Assembly: GCA_001775755.1 (NCBI GenBank)
Contig: MEYF01000018.1
Location: forward strand, 892 to 54,742
Origin: Candidatus Aminicenantes bacterium RBG_19FT_COMBO_65_30
Lineage (GTDB): Bacteria > Acidobacteriota > Aminicenantia > Aminicenantales > Saccharicenantaceae
Direction: 5' to 3'
DNA: 53,851 nt
This document shows positions 37,394 to 47,285 of this stretch, one piece after another. The notes beneath the pieces are model-generated. The model had not been told where the DNA came from, did not search any database, and was given only the letters and a program-made list of their open reading frames with translations. Both the position numbers and the translations under genes were made by a program. Position 1 is the stretch's first letter; each line of letters opens with the position of its first letter.

Positions 37394-39590
37394 GCCTCTC
37401 CTTCTTCAGCCTCTCGATGACGCCCTTGACCTCCTCGATGTCCTTGGCATCCTGCCGGGGAGATGCATACCGGACGAAGAGCTCGAAGCGCCGGAGCGCG
37501 TCCTCTTTCCGGCCCAGCCTCAGGTAGACCCGCCCGAGGTTGTAGAGCGCCTCGGTCTGACGGGGTTCGATCTCAAGGGATTTTTCCCAGAGCTTCACCG
37601 CCTCGTCGACCCGGCCTTGGCGGTATAAGACCGCGGCCAGGCCGTTATGGGCGGAGGCCAGCCGGTCGTCCATGGTGATAGCCGATCGATACCGCTCCGC
37701 CGCTTCCGGATAGCTTTTCTGGGCCAGGTAGCAGTTGCCCAGGTTGTTCATGGCCATGGCGTAGTGCGGATTCAGCGACAGGGCCTTCCGGAACGCCACG
37801 GCCGCCTCTTCGACGCGGCCGCTCTTATATAGGCTGACGCCGATGTCGTTGTGGGGCTCAGCGGCATCCGGATTGAGCGCCAAGGCCTTTTCCAGGGCGC
37901 GGACGGACTCCTCGAGCCGGCCGGCCTCCTGGTAATACAGGCCGAGATGGGCCAGGAGTTGGTCGGTGGCCAGGCCGCGGCCGACGGCCTCTTCGAGAAG
38001 ACGGATGGCGTCGCCGCCCCGGCCCATCTTGGTGAGATTGTAGGCGGCGTAATCATAGCCGATGATGTAATCCGGCTGACGGCGAAGGATATCCTTGTAC
38101 ATCGCTTCCGCTTCCTCGAGCCGGCCGGTCTCCGAGGCGTTCACGGCGTCGCTCAACAGGTTGTCGAGGGCGATCATCGTCTTGGGGTCCGGCCGGGGTG
38201 TCGTTGCCGGGGCGACGCCGCTGCTGAGATATCCGAGGGACTGGAGCTTTTGCCTCGCCTCGCGGTCGAGGGCCGGGCCCGGCGCCGTGTCGGGAGGCGG
38301 CGCGGCCTGCCGCTTGATCATGGTCTCCATCTCCCCGCGGAGCCGATGGACGACCTCCGCGCGGCCGCCGTGGATGTTGACGGTTTCGCCGGGATCGGCC
38401 TTGAGATCGTAGAGCTCGGCGGCCGGGGCGTCGATGTACTTCCATTCGGACGTGCGGACACCCCGGAGCGGGGCCCAGTTGCGGCCGAGCAGCGGGGCCA
38501 TGGACTCGATGTAAAGGGTCCGCCCGGAGCCCTCGCGGCCGGCCCCCGGACGCGTCATCATCGGGACCATGGACCGGCCCGGCAGATCCCCTTGCGGCGG
38601 CCAGCCCATGAGGTCCAGCACGGTCGGGAGGACGTCCGCAAGGCCGACCTGGGCCTCGACCGTCCGGCCCCGCGGCAGGGGCCCGGGTCCGGCGATGATC
38701 AGCGGAACGTGCAAGGTCGGGTCGTAGATGAAGATCCCGTGGGTCTTCTCCGCGTGGGCGCCCAGCCCCTCCCCGTGGTCGGACGTCAGGACGACCAGGG
38801 TGTCGTCGGCGCGGCCGAACTCCTCCAGGGCCTTCATGAGCTTCCCCAAGCACTCATCGGCGTAGGCGATCTCTCCGTCGTACTCCCGGCCGGCGAAATC
38901 CCTGTCGAAGGGAGGAGGCGGATCATATGGGGCATGGGGGTCGAAATAGTGGACCCAAACGAAAAAAGGCTCCCGGCTGTGGATCCGGATCCATGCCTCG
39001 GCCTTCCTGTTCACATCTTCGGCCCGCCGTTCGACGAAGGCCATGTCCCGGACCCTGTTCCGGCTGCCATAGAGGTCATCATAGGTCTCGAAGCCCCGGT
39101 CCAGGCCGAACCGCGAATCCAGGGGGAAGGCCCCCACGAACGCGGCCGTGGAATACCCCCGCCCGCGGGCGATCTCGGCCAGCGTCGCGGGCGTCGGCCG
39201 GAGGCGCTCGCCGTTATCGCGGACGCCGTGGGTGAGAGGCAGGAAGCCCGTGAAGAGCGTGCAGTGGGACGGGAGGGTCAGTGGGACATGACTGAAAGCC
39301 CGGGAAAAGAGGACCCCCCGCCGGGCCAGCTTGTCCATGGACGGCGTCCGGGCCCCCTTGTGCCCGTAGGCCCCGACCCTGTCGGCGCGCAGGGTGTCGA
39401 CGGTGACGACGAGAAGGTTGGGCTTCCCGGGGACAGCGCCGGCCGGCCGGGCGAAAACGGCCAGGATCCCGCCGAGGAGGAGACAGGTCACGACCCGGAA
39501 CCGAATCGAGGGAATTCTGCGGGGATCGGTCGACCCTGTTTTTATGGGACGTCGGGCCGGGTCAGCCGCAACAGCCACTTCCACGAACAC
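37383..39590 (-). CDS. sulfatase-like alkaline-phosphatase-superfamily hydrolase/transferase with TPR
   Basis: NLLVVTVDTLRADRVGAYG, TLPSHCTLFTG, TSDHGEGLGAHAEKTHG; TPR repeats at C-terminus. Confidence 0.88.
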   Translation of the reverse strand: MFVEVAVAADPARRPIKTGSTDPRRIPSIRFRVVTCLLLGGILAVFARPAGAVPGKPNLLVVTVDTLRADRVGAYGHKGARTPSMDKLARRGVLFSRAFSHVPLTLPSHCTLFTGFLPLTHGVRDNGERLRPTPATLAEIARGRGYSTAAFVGAFPLDSRFGLDRGFETYDDLYGSRNRVRDMAFVERRAEDVNRKAEAWIRIHSREPFFVWVHYFDPHAPYDPPPPFDRDFAGREYDGEIAYADECLGKLMKALEEFGRADDTLVVLTSDHGEGLGAHAEKTHGIFIYDPTLHVPLIIAGPGPLPRGRTVEAQVGLADVLPTVLDLMGWPPQGDLPGRSMVPMMTRPGAGREGSGRTLYIESMAPLLGRNWAPLRGVRTSEWKYIDAPAAELYDLKADPGETVNIHGGRAEVVHRLRGEMETMIKRQAAPPPDTAPGPALDREARQKLQSLGYLSSGVAPATTPRPDPKTMIALDNLLSDAVNASETGRLEEAEAMYKDILRRQPDYIIGYDYAAYNLTKMGRGGDAIRLLEEAVGRGLATDQLLAHLGLYYQEAGRLEESVRALEKALALNPDAAEPHNDIGVSLYKSGRVEEAAVAFRKALSLNPHYAMAMNNLGNCYLAQKSYPEAAERYRSAITMDDRLASAHNGLAAVLYRQGRVDEAVKLWEKSLEIEPRQTEALYNLGRVYLRLGRKEDALRRFELFVRYASPRQDAKDIEEVKGVIERLKKERHES

Positions 39591-39616
39591 GGCATCAGCA
39601 TAGCATATTGAAAAGA

Positions 39617-39644
39617 AAAGGGGAACTCGCGGGAGTTCCCCTTT
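39617..39644 (-). terminator. rho-independent terminator after TonB receptor
   Basis: AAAGGGGAACTC/GAGTTCCCCTTT perfect 12-bp stem with T-rich tail on the minus strand. Confidence 0.85.
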
Positions 39645-39674
39645 GAAGAGTCGATGACCGCTGTCAGTCCGGGC

Positions 39675-42521
39675 CTAGAACTGCCATTTCAAACCGAGCC
39701 TGAGGATCCGCGGGGCGAGGACCATCAGGATCTGGTGATATCCACTCCACGATTCGTTGTCCCAATCCAGGGTCGTATTGGCGTTTGAGGTGTTGAAGAC
39801 GTCGGCCATGACCTCGAACGTGCCGATCCTCTTGAAGCGGAAGACCTTGCTCAGCCTCAGATCGAAGATGGTCATGGCGGGATAGCGGTGCGTCCCGTAC
39901 TTCTCGAACTCGACGTTGATGGCGTCCTGGTTCACGTCCGGGTAGTAGTAGTACCGTTGGGCCGGCAGGCCGGCGCGGTAGTTGAAGAAGCCGCCCAAAG
40001 TGAATCCGAAGGGCAGCTCGTAGCTGCCGACGACCTTGATGATCCAAGGGGAGTCGTTCCACGAGACGACGCCGTCGTTGAAGACCCTGTTGTTGGGGTC
40101 GTTGACGGCCGTGATCGGGAGCTTGGTGTTGGTGCGGCCGTAGGTCACGGACGCCTGGCCCAGCCACTTGTGGGAGAATCTTTTGCGGAGGACGAGCTCC
40201 ACGCCGCGGTAGGAGTTCTTGTAGCCTTCCCGGGTGGTGATGTAATAGTCGATCAGCCCGACCTTGTCTGCCGCCAGATCGTAGACCGTGGCGAAGCCGC
40301 CATCGTCGGCCGTGCCGTATTCGCCGTCCGGGCCGGGGTCCTGGACCTCGATGGGCGTGTAGTCCGCCACCGGATCGTTGGCCAGGTTGTACTCGTAGAA
40401 GAGACGCTTGTTCTCGCGGTACATGAAGTTCAGGCTGAGGCCGATGTCGTTGGTCAGCTTCCTCTCGAAGCCGATGACGGCTTCATCGATGTAGGGGGCC
40501 TTCAGGTTGGGATCGATCGAGTACTTGGAGGCGATGTCGACGAACCTGATGCTGCCGAGCTCGTCCGTCTGGGCCTGCGCATCCTCGTTGGCGTCATCCC
40601 AGGAATAGTCGACCTCCCAGGTGCCGGTGTCGATGATCCTCCAGGCCGGGTCGTAGTTGACCTGGTAGGAGTAGCGGGCCAGGTTGATCTTGAAGACCGT
40701 GGACCCGTCGTTAAAAAGGTCATAGGTGAGCCCGATTCGAGGATAGAGGACGTTCCAGGCCACGACGTTCTTCCTGGCCGGGGAGTGGGTGGCCACGGGC
40801 TCTCCCGTCCGCGTGGTGTAGTAGTCCGTCCAGATGTTCCCGGCGGTATCGGTTTCGTTCGTGTGCATGTGGGTGCTGTCGAACCTCAGGCCGAGGTTGA
40901 TGGTCAGGTTCTTTTTCAGGGTAAAGATGTCCTGGATGAAGGCGGAGTAGACGTCGTTCGTCTGCGACCATTGGACCTCGCGGAACGTCCAGACGCGGTA
41001 GGACCCCGTCCGATCCGGATAGTCGAAATAGAGCAGGTGATTTCCCGGGAATTTCCGGTCCGTATGGAACGGCGTCTTCTGGTAGTCGAAGCCGACCTTG
41101 ATCTCGTGATCGCCTCCGAGGAGGTCGTCCTTGAAGTAGTCGGCGTAGGCCGTCAACGAGTACCGGTCGCTGTAGTACCAAGTATACTGGTAATAGGCGT
41201 CCTCATACATCCGTCGGTAAGGCTCGGAATAGTAGATCAGGACCGCCGGCTGGTCCATGTTCACGGACGGCTGAGGGGCCATTTGGTAGTACATGTCGTA
41301 GTAGCCGAGCTTGAAGTTCACGAGGAGGTTCGGGCTCAGCGTCCAGGTGTCCTCGACGTGGAAGAACCAGGAGGGCGAGTCCTGGAAGGAGGTCGTTTCG
41401 GGGGGCCGGCGGGGGCCGGCGCCCCTATTGGGCATGGCCTTGGAGTCGTAGTTGACCCAACCCATGATGCGGTTGTTCTTGGCCAGCTGACCGGTGATCT
41501 TGCCCGTCCAGTGCATGAGGTCCGAGTACTCGGTGCCCGGCTGGCCGTCGATCTCGTAGCCGATGATGTACTTGTTGATCTCGGTCCGCCGGAAGGCCGT
41601 GTAGAACCAGAGCTTGTCCTTGAGGATGGGGCCGCCCAGCTCGCCGCCGTAGTCGTAGAGGTATTTCGTGGGATTGCCGAACCCGACGCCGTCGTAGGCC
41701 GGGGTGTCCGGGATGTTGTTGGACTGGAAGGTCTCATCCTCGCCGTAGAGGCTGATCCCGCCGCTGAACTTGTTGCCGCCGGATTTGGTGATCATGTTGA
41801 GGACGACCCCGCTCGACTGGATGTCGACGGCGTGGGCGCCCGTTTCGACCGAGATCTCGGCGAAGGAATCGAAGTCGAAGTACATGGCCGTGGCCCCCGC
41901 GGCCGCGGCGTCCGTGACCTGGATGCCGTCCAGGTTGTACTGGGTCTGGTCGGTCATGGTCCCATGGGCGTAGCCGCGGCTCTGCTGGCCGCCCTCGCTG
42001 CCGCCGACGTTCTGGGTGTTCATGACCATGCCGGGCGTCATCTCCATCAGGACCCACGGATCGCGGGCGGTGGGCAGCTTCTGGAGCATGTCCAGCGTGA
42101 AGTTCGTGGCGATCGTGGACGACTTGATATCGATGATCGGGCTCTCGCCGACGACCGTCACAGTCTCCTGAAGGGCCGCCGGCTCCAGGGCGGCGTTCAC
42201 GGTGGTCGTCACGCGGATGGCCACGTTGACGCCCGTCTTCACCAGAGTTTTGAACCCGCTCAGTTCGAACGTCACGTCGTAGTTGCCGACGGGGAGCAGG
42301 ACGAATCGATAGATTCCGTTCACGGAGGTGACGGCGGATTGGGTTTTCTGGATCAGGGCCGGGCTGGCGATGGTCACGGCGACACCCGGCAGCAGAACGC
42401 CTTCCTGGTCCGTCACCCGGCCGCTGATGATACCCGTCTGGGTCGAGTCCTGGGCCGAGAGCAGTGAAGCGACAAAGACGAGGGACAGTGCGAGAAAGCT
42501 CAATTTTTTCATTTTCGGCAC
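39675..42521 (-). CDS. TonB-dependent receptor with carboxypeptidase-regulatory-like N-domain
   Basis: GIISGRVTDQEGVLLPGVAVTIASPAL, plug region ETVTVVGESPIIDIKSS, C-terminal barrel ending in F. Confidence 0.93.
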   Translation of the reverse strand: MPKMKKLSFLALSLVFVASLLSAQDSTQTGIISGRVTDQEGVLLPGVAVTIASPALIQKTQSAVTSVNGIYRFVLLPVGNYDVTFELSGFKTLVKTGVNVAIRVTTTVNAALEPAALQETVTVVGESPIIDIKSSTIATNFTLDMLQKLPTARDPWVLMEMTPGMVMNTQNVGGSEGGQQSRGYAHGTMTDQTQYNLDGIQVTDAAAAGATAMYFDFDSFAEISVETGAHAVDIQSSGVVLNMITKSGGNKFSGGISLYGEDETFQSNNIPDTPAYDGVGFGNPTKYLYDYGGELGGPILKDKLWFYTAFRRTEINKYIIGYEIDGQPGTEYSDLMHWTGKITGQLAKNNRIMGWVNYDSKAMPNRGAGPRRPPETTSFQDSPSWFFHVEDTWTLSPNLLVNFKLGYYDMYYQMAPQPSVNMDQPAVLIYYSEPYRRMYEDAYYQYTWYYSDRYSLTAYADYFKDDLLGGDHEIKVGFDYQKTPFHTDRKFPGNHLLYFDYPDRTGSYRVWTFREVQWSQTNDVYSAFIQDIFTLKKNLTINLGLRFDSTHMHTNETDTAGNIWTDYYTTRTGEPVATHSPARKNVVAWNVLYPRIGLTYDLFNDGSTVFKINLARYSYQVNYDPAWRIIDTGTWEVDYSWDDANEDAQAQTDELGSIRFVDIASKYSIDPNLKAPYIDEAVIGFERKLTNDIGLSLNFMYRENKRLFYEYNLANDPVADYTPIEVQDPGPDGEYGTADDGGFATVYDLAADKVGLIDYYITTREGYKNSYRGVELVLRKRFSHKWLGQASVTYGRTNTKLPITAVNDPNNRVFNDGVVSWNDSPWIIKVVGSYELPFGFTLGGFFNYRAGLPAQRYYYYPDVNQDAINVEFEKYGTHRYPAMTIFDLRLSKVFRFKRIGTFEVMADVFNTSNANTTLDWDNESWSGYHQILMVLAPRILRLGLKWQF

Positions 42522-42647
42522 GGCCTCCTTTCGTGTTTCCGAATGTCATGATATTCCACGCTTTATTTCGATGTCAAGAGCGTGGTCTCGTGGTCTCGGC
42601 CATCACATCAGCGCCGCGCCGGACAGACGAAATCATGCTCTCCGGAC

Positions 42648-44648
42648 CTAGGGTCGGCGGTCACTCCCCGCCGCGGCCCGCCCCGGCCGGAACTGGGTTT
42701 CGTATAGGGCCGCGTAGAGGCCGCCCTTGGCCAGGAGCTCCACATGTGTGCCCTGCTCGACCAGGCGGCCGGCCTCCAGCACCAGGATGACGTCCGCCGC
42801 CAGGATCGTGCTCAGGCGGTGGGCGATGACCAGGCTCGTCCGGCCCTTCATGATCCGCTCCAGCGCCTCCTGGATCAGCGCCTCGGACTGGCTGTCGAGC
42901 GACGACGTCGCCTCGTCCAGCACGAGGATGCGCGGGTCCTTGAGGATGACCCGGGCGATGGCGACGCGCTGCTTCTCGCCGCCGGAGAGGCGGTAGCCGC
43001 GGTTGCCCACGACGGTGTCGTAGCCTTCGGGTAGGCCCGCGATGAAGGCGTGGATATTCGCGGCGGTGCAGGCCGCCTCGATCGCGGCCGGGGTGGCGTC
43101 CGGCCTGGCGTAGAGGAGGTTGGCCCGGATGGTGTCGTTGAATAGGAAGGTTTCCTGCGTCACCATGCCGATATGCGCCGACAGGGTGCTCATGGCCAGA
43201 CCGCGCAAATCATGGCCGTCGATGCTGATGACGCCGCTCGTCGGATCGTAGAGCCGGGGCAGCAGGTAGGTGACCGTGGTCTTCCCCGCCCCGCTCGGGC
43301 CCACCAGCGCGGCCAGCTGGCCGGGCTTGATCTCGAAGCTGAGGTCGCGGAGCGCCCAGGGTTCGGCGGCGGGAGGCTCGTGGGCCGGAGTCTCTTCGGG
43401 GAATTGCGGATCGGGCGTTTGGAGCTTCCCCCCCTCTTGCGAGAGAGGAGGGGGGGCCATGCCCCCGCCGCGGTGGCCGAAGCGGACCACATCGCTCAAC
43501 CCCTCGGCCGCGGCCTCCGTCTCGTTCTTCCCCGGCCGATAGCTGAACGAGACGCCCGAAAAACGCACGTGCCCTCGGACCGACTTCAGCGTCAGCGCGC
43601 CCGCCCGCTCCTCGATCTCCACCGGCAGGTCCATGACCTCGAAGACCCGCTCGAAGCTGACCAGCGAGGTGGCCAGGTCCATGCGCGCGTTTGTCAGCGC
43701 CGAGAGCGGACCATAGAGCATCCCCAGGTACGCCGTGAAGGCGACGATCGTGCCGATGGTGAAGCCGGCCCCGCGCAGGACGAGCAATCCGCCGCCCCAG
43801 AACACCACCACCGTGCCGACCGCGCTGATCAGGCTTACCGTTAAGAAGAACCAGCGCATCATGAAGGCCTGGCGCACGCCGGCCCGGCGCACGCGGTCCG
43901 CCCGGCCGCGGAACCGCGCCACCTCGAGGGCCGCGCGGCCGAACAGCTTGACAAGCAGTGCCCCGCTGACATTCAGGGTCTCGTCCATCATGGCGTTCAT
44001 CTCGGCGTTGAGCGTCATCTGCTGGCGCACGACGGCGCGCAGCCGCCGGCCCAGGAGACGCGCCGGGATCAGGAAGAGCGGCAGCACGGCGATGGCCAGC
44101 AGCGTCAGCCGCCACTCCAGCCGGAGCATGATCACCAGCGCGCTGACCAGAGTGATGGAATTGGTGAAGACGTCGACGATCGTGCCGCTGACCGCCCTCT
44201 GGGCGCCGATGACGTCGTTGTTCAGCCGCGAGAGGAGCTCGCCGGTCTTGGTGTGGGTGAAGAAGCGCAGGGACATGCGGTGCAGATGGTCGAACAGCCC
44301 CGTCCGCAGGTCGCAGATGATCCCCTCGCCCACGGACGCGCCGAGGTAGCGTTGGGCCACTCCCAACAGCCCGTTGACCAGGGGGACGGCCAGCATGCCC
44401 AGCGCGAGCAAGGTCAGCCGGTGGAAGTCGCGTTCCGGCAAAGCCCGGTCGATGAGGTCGCGCACGAGCAGCGGGGGCGCCAGTCCGAGCAGGGTCACGA
44501 CCAGGATCAGGAGCAGCATGGCCGCGATGCGGCCGAGGTAGGGGCGGCCGTAGGCCAGGGCGCGCCGAACCAACGCCCGGCTGATCTCCGGACGATCCTG
44601 CTCCTCGTCGTAGCGCAGAAAGGACCGCCAGCCGCCGCCGTTAGGCAT
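42648..44648 (-). CDS. ABC transporter, fused permease and ATP-binding protein
   Basis: Walker A GPSGAGKTT, LSGGEKQRVAIAR, ILDEATSSLD; N-terminal TM domain. Confidence 0.95.
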   Translation of the reverse strand: MPNGGGWRSFLRYDEEQDRPEISRALVRRALAYGRPYLGRIAAMLLLILVVTLLGLAPPLLVRDLIDRALPERDFHRLTLLALGMLAVPLVNGLLGVAQRYLGASVGEGIICDLRTGLFDHLHRMSLRFFTHTKTGELLSRLNNDVIGAQRAVSGTIVDVFTNSITLVSALVIMLRLEWRLTLLAIAVLPLFLIPARLLGRRLRAVVRQQMTLNAEMNAMMDETLNVSGALLVKLFGRAALEVARFRGRADRVRRAGVRQAFMMRWFFLTVSLISAVGTVVVFWGGGLLVLRGAGFTIGTIVAFTAYLGMLYGPLSALTNARMDLATSLVSFERVFEVMDLPVEIEERAGALTLKSVRGHVRFSGVSFSYRPGKNETEAAAEGLSDVVRFGHRGGGMAPPPLSQEGGKLQTPDPQFPEETPAHEPPAAEPWALRDLSFEIKPGQLAALVGPSGAGKTTVTYLLPRLYDPTSGVISIDGHDLRGLAMSTLSAHIGMVTQETFLFNDTIRANLLYARPDATPAAIEAACTAANIHAFIAGLPEGYDTVVGNRGYRLSGGEKQRVAIARVILKDPRILVLDEATSSLDSQSEALIQEALERIMKGRTSLVIAHRLSTILAADVILVLEAGRLVEQGTHVELLAKGGLYAALYETQFRPGRAAAGSDRRP

Positions 44649-44761
44649 AAGATGAAGCCTTTTTGAAAGGTGATGCCGGCACGAGGCGAATGAGATTCAA
44701 GAGAGAGAATGGTAACACCGGGAGGACGCGCGGTCAACAACGGGCATCGGCCGGGGAGGGG

Positions 44762-44792
44762 AATTCGGAAACGGGTATTGTGTCCCCGAATT
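44762..44792. repeat. short GGGGACA-type inverted repeat at gene end
   Basis: AATTCGG (44762-44768) ... CCGAATT (44786-44792), containing reverse-strand AATTCGGGGACACAATA. Confidence 0.5.
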
Positions 44793-45858
44793 AGATGGGC
44801 GGCAGGAGGCGCGTCGTCTCGAAGCGGATCTTCTCCCAGACGGCCAGGTCCAGGCCGCAGAAGACGTCGACGACCTTCGGGTCGAATTGCCGCCCCGCGT
44901 TCCCGACGAGCTCGCGCCGGGCGGCGCGGAAGTCCCGCGGCGCCCGGTAGGGGCGGTGGGAGGTCACGGCGTCGAGCGTGTCGGCCACGGCGAAAACGCG
45001 CGCCTCGAGCGGTATGGCCTCGCCCTTCAGGCCCTTGGGGTAGCCCGTGCCGTCGTATTTTTCGTGGTGGCAGAGGATGATGTTCCCGACCTCGCGGACG
45101 AGCTTGACGTCCCGGACGAGACCGTAACCGAGCATGGGGTGCCTCTTGATGACCTCCCATTCCTTGGCCGTCAGCGGCCCGGGTTTCTTCAGGATGGAGT
45201 CGGGGATGGCCATCTTGCCCGAATCGTGGAGGAGCGCCCCCTTGCGGATGCTGTCGAGCGCCCGCGGGTCGCGGACGCCGACGGCCTCGGCCAGGACGTG
45301 GCTGTAACGGGAGACCGTCTTGGAGTGCCCGTAGGTCTCGACATCCCGCAGGTCCAGCGCGGCCATGAAGTTCTCGAGGGTCGTGTCGTAGACTTCCTCG
45401 AGCTCCCGCGATCTGCGGAGGTGGAAGGCCAGCTCTTTCTTGAACCGGCGCAAATCCTCTTTTGAACGATCGATGCGGCGGCGGGCCTCGCCCTTTGACC
45501 GCCCGTTGCGGACGGCCGAATAAACGGCGGCCGGATTGGCCGGGTCGGCCAGGTGGTCGAGCGTGCCGTCCTCAAGGGCGGGGATGAAGCGGACCGCCGC
45601 TTCCGAACCGACGAGGGCGATGATCGAGAGAACAGGATGGAGCCGCCTCCATTCCTTGATCGAGGACGGGAGGCGGCTCTGCCCTTCGCCCGGGGCGACG
45701 ACCAGGGCGAAGAGGCCGTCCCTCTGCCCGGGCGCTTCCGGAGGGGCGGGAAGGGCTCGCCGGGCATCGACTCTAACGCCGAGACCGGACAAAAATGCGT
45801 CAAGTTCTGCCCGTTTTTTGTCATTCTCGACGATTAAAAGGACCCCGGCTTCGTTCAT
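44791..45858 (-). CDS. HD-GYP domain phosphodiesterase with degenerate receiver-like N-terminus
   Basis: LLHDSGKMAIPD, HHEKYDGTGYPKGLKG. Confidence 0.93.
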   Translation of the reverse strand: MNEAGVLLIVENDKKRAELDAFLSGLGVRVDARRALPAPPEAPGQRDGLFALVVAPGEGQSRLPSSIKEWRRLHPVLSIIALVGSEAAVRFIPALEDGTLDHLADPANPAAVYSAVRNGRSKGEARRRIDRSKEDLRRFKKELAFHLRRSRELEEVYDTTLENFMAALDLRDVETYGHSKTVSRYSHVLAEAVGVRDPRALDSIRKGALLHDSGKMAIPDSILKKPGPLTAKEWEVIKRHPMLGYGLVRDVKLVREVGNIILCHHEKYDGTGYPKGLKGEAIPLEARVFAVADTLDAVTSHRPYRAPRDFRAARRELVGNAGRQFDPKVVDVFCGLDLAVWEKIRFETTRLLPPI

Positions 45859-45968
45859 GACGCTTTTTTATACCTTTTTTCATTCGGGCTTTCAAGCCGG
45901 GCCATTTCTTTCTTGACAAGGAAGCGATCGTATCATCATAATATGTTCGCTAAGGTTAAGGAGCGGCC

Positions 45969-47258
45969 ATGGAACACGACGCGAACATCTTTAGGGATTC
46001 CTCGCAGGTCATCCAGGAAGTCGAAGACCAGCTTGAACGGATCCTTCAGAAAAAATTCCGCGACGTCGACTCCGAGCTCGTCGAGCGCATCAACCGGGAA
46101 AAGGAAGCCGCCCGCAAGCGCAAAGAAGAGATCGAGCACGAGTTCGAGAAGGAAAAAACGGCCCTGACCGACTACCGGGTCATGGTCCGGGACTTCGAGG
46201 AAAAGAGGGCCGGCCTTCTCAACGAGGCCCGCGACCGCTTCCAGAAAGTCCTCAAGTTCCAGGCCGAGATCGAAAGCCTGGCCAAGTCCACGGTGGACGA
46301 GATCAAGAGGGTCAACGAGATCCAGGAGCGGCTCGAGGGCCTGCGGGCGAAGACGTCGGAGCGCGCGGCCTTCCTCAAGAACGACCTCAAGGAGCGATTT
46401 GGGATCGTGGCCGAGGTCATGGAGGAGGAGCCCAAGCCGCTCGGCCTCGATCTCGACGAGGAGCTGGAGAAGCTCCGCAAGATCAAGGACCTCCTGACCC
46501 TCGAGTCGGCGGCCGCCAGCCTCGGCCGCATGGGCGGCGAGCCGGCCCGCCGGGAGGACCTGGCCGTGATGGACGCGGCCGCGGAAAGGGCCGGCCCGGA
46601 CATCCCCGAGATCCGGGACCTCATCGCCGGGCCGGCGTCCCCCGATAGTCCGGAAGCCCCGGCCGAAGAGGCGCCGCGCCCGGCCGTCGAAACCGCGGCC
46701 GCGGCAACTCCCGAACCCGTCCGGGAGCCCGAGTCCGACCCGGAGGCTTGCGAAGTGGTCACCGAAGAAGAGGCCATCGCCTGGCTCGAAGCCTGCCGCC
46801 GCACGGAACCCGCCAACGGGAGCGGCGAGATCCACTACTTCCAGAAGGACAAGGTCGTCATCGCCGACCCGGAAAAGATCCTGACCGCCGTCGGCAACAC
46901 GATGGACGAGGCCCAGCGGCTGTCCTTGAAGCTCGGCCTGACGGAGTCGCCCAAGGACCAGTTCTTCATCAAGCAGGAGCTCATAAACTGGCAGGAGGGT
47001 TTGCGGGCGCTTTTCCTGCGGATCATCAAGATGTGCGAGAAGAGCTCCTGGGCTCTGCCCCTCTACACCGAGGAGATCCTCAACCCCGAGGTCCTGCGGC
47101 GGCTGCTCGAGCGGCTGAGCATGGAGAACTGGAGCAACCTCGAGGAGTTCGCCTCGTTCTCCGCCGCCGTGGCCGAGATCCGTAAGGCCTTCCAGGCCCG
47201 GATCGAGCCGCGTCTCGCCTATCTCTTGGCGCTCAAGCGGGAGATCGAAGCGGAATAG
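45969..47258 (+). CDS. coiled-coil hypothetical protein
   Basis: Charged coiled-coil N-terminus, Pro/Ala-rich linker, helical C-domain. Confidence 0.7.
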   Translation: MEHDANIFRDSSQVIQEVEDQLERILQKKFRDVDSELVERINREKEAARKRKEEIEHEFEKEKTALTDYRVMVRDFEEKRAGLLNEARDRFQKVLKFQAEIESLAKSTVDEIKRVNEIQERLEGLRAKTSERAAFLKNDLKERFGIVAEVMEEEPKPLGLDLDEELEKLRKIKDLLTLESAAASLGRMGGEPARREDLAVMDAAAERAGPDIPEIRDLIAGPASPDSPEAPAEEAPRPAVETAAAATPEPVREPESDPEACEVVTEEEAIAWLEACRRTEPANGSGEIHYFQKDKVVIADPEKILTAVGNTMDEAQRLSLKLGLTESPKDQFFIKQELINWQEGLRALFLRIIKMCEKSSWALPLYTEEILNPEVLRRLLERLSMENWSNLEEFASFSAAVAEIRKAFQARIEPRLAYLLALKREIEAE

Positions 47259-47285
47259 GCTCCGGCCCCTCGGGCCGGCGGCGGA

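Noticed and set aside
39888-42467. 859-aa plus-strand ORF antisense to the TonB receptor
   Set aside because: Mirror ORF from high GC3 codon usage; low-complexity V/D/G/R composition; the minus strand encodes a clear TonB receptor.
42648-44648. ABC exporter as part of a peptide export system
   Set aside because: Stand-alone fused ABC with no peptidase C39 domain or neighbouring small peptide; ordinary multidrug/lipid-type exporter.
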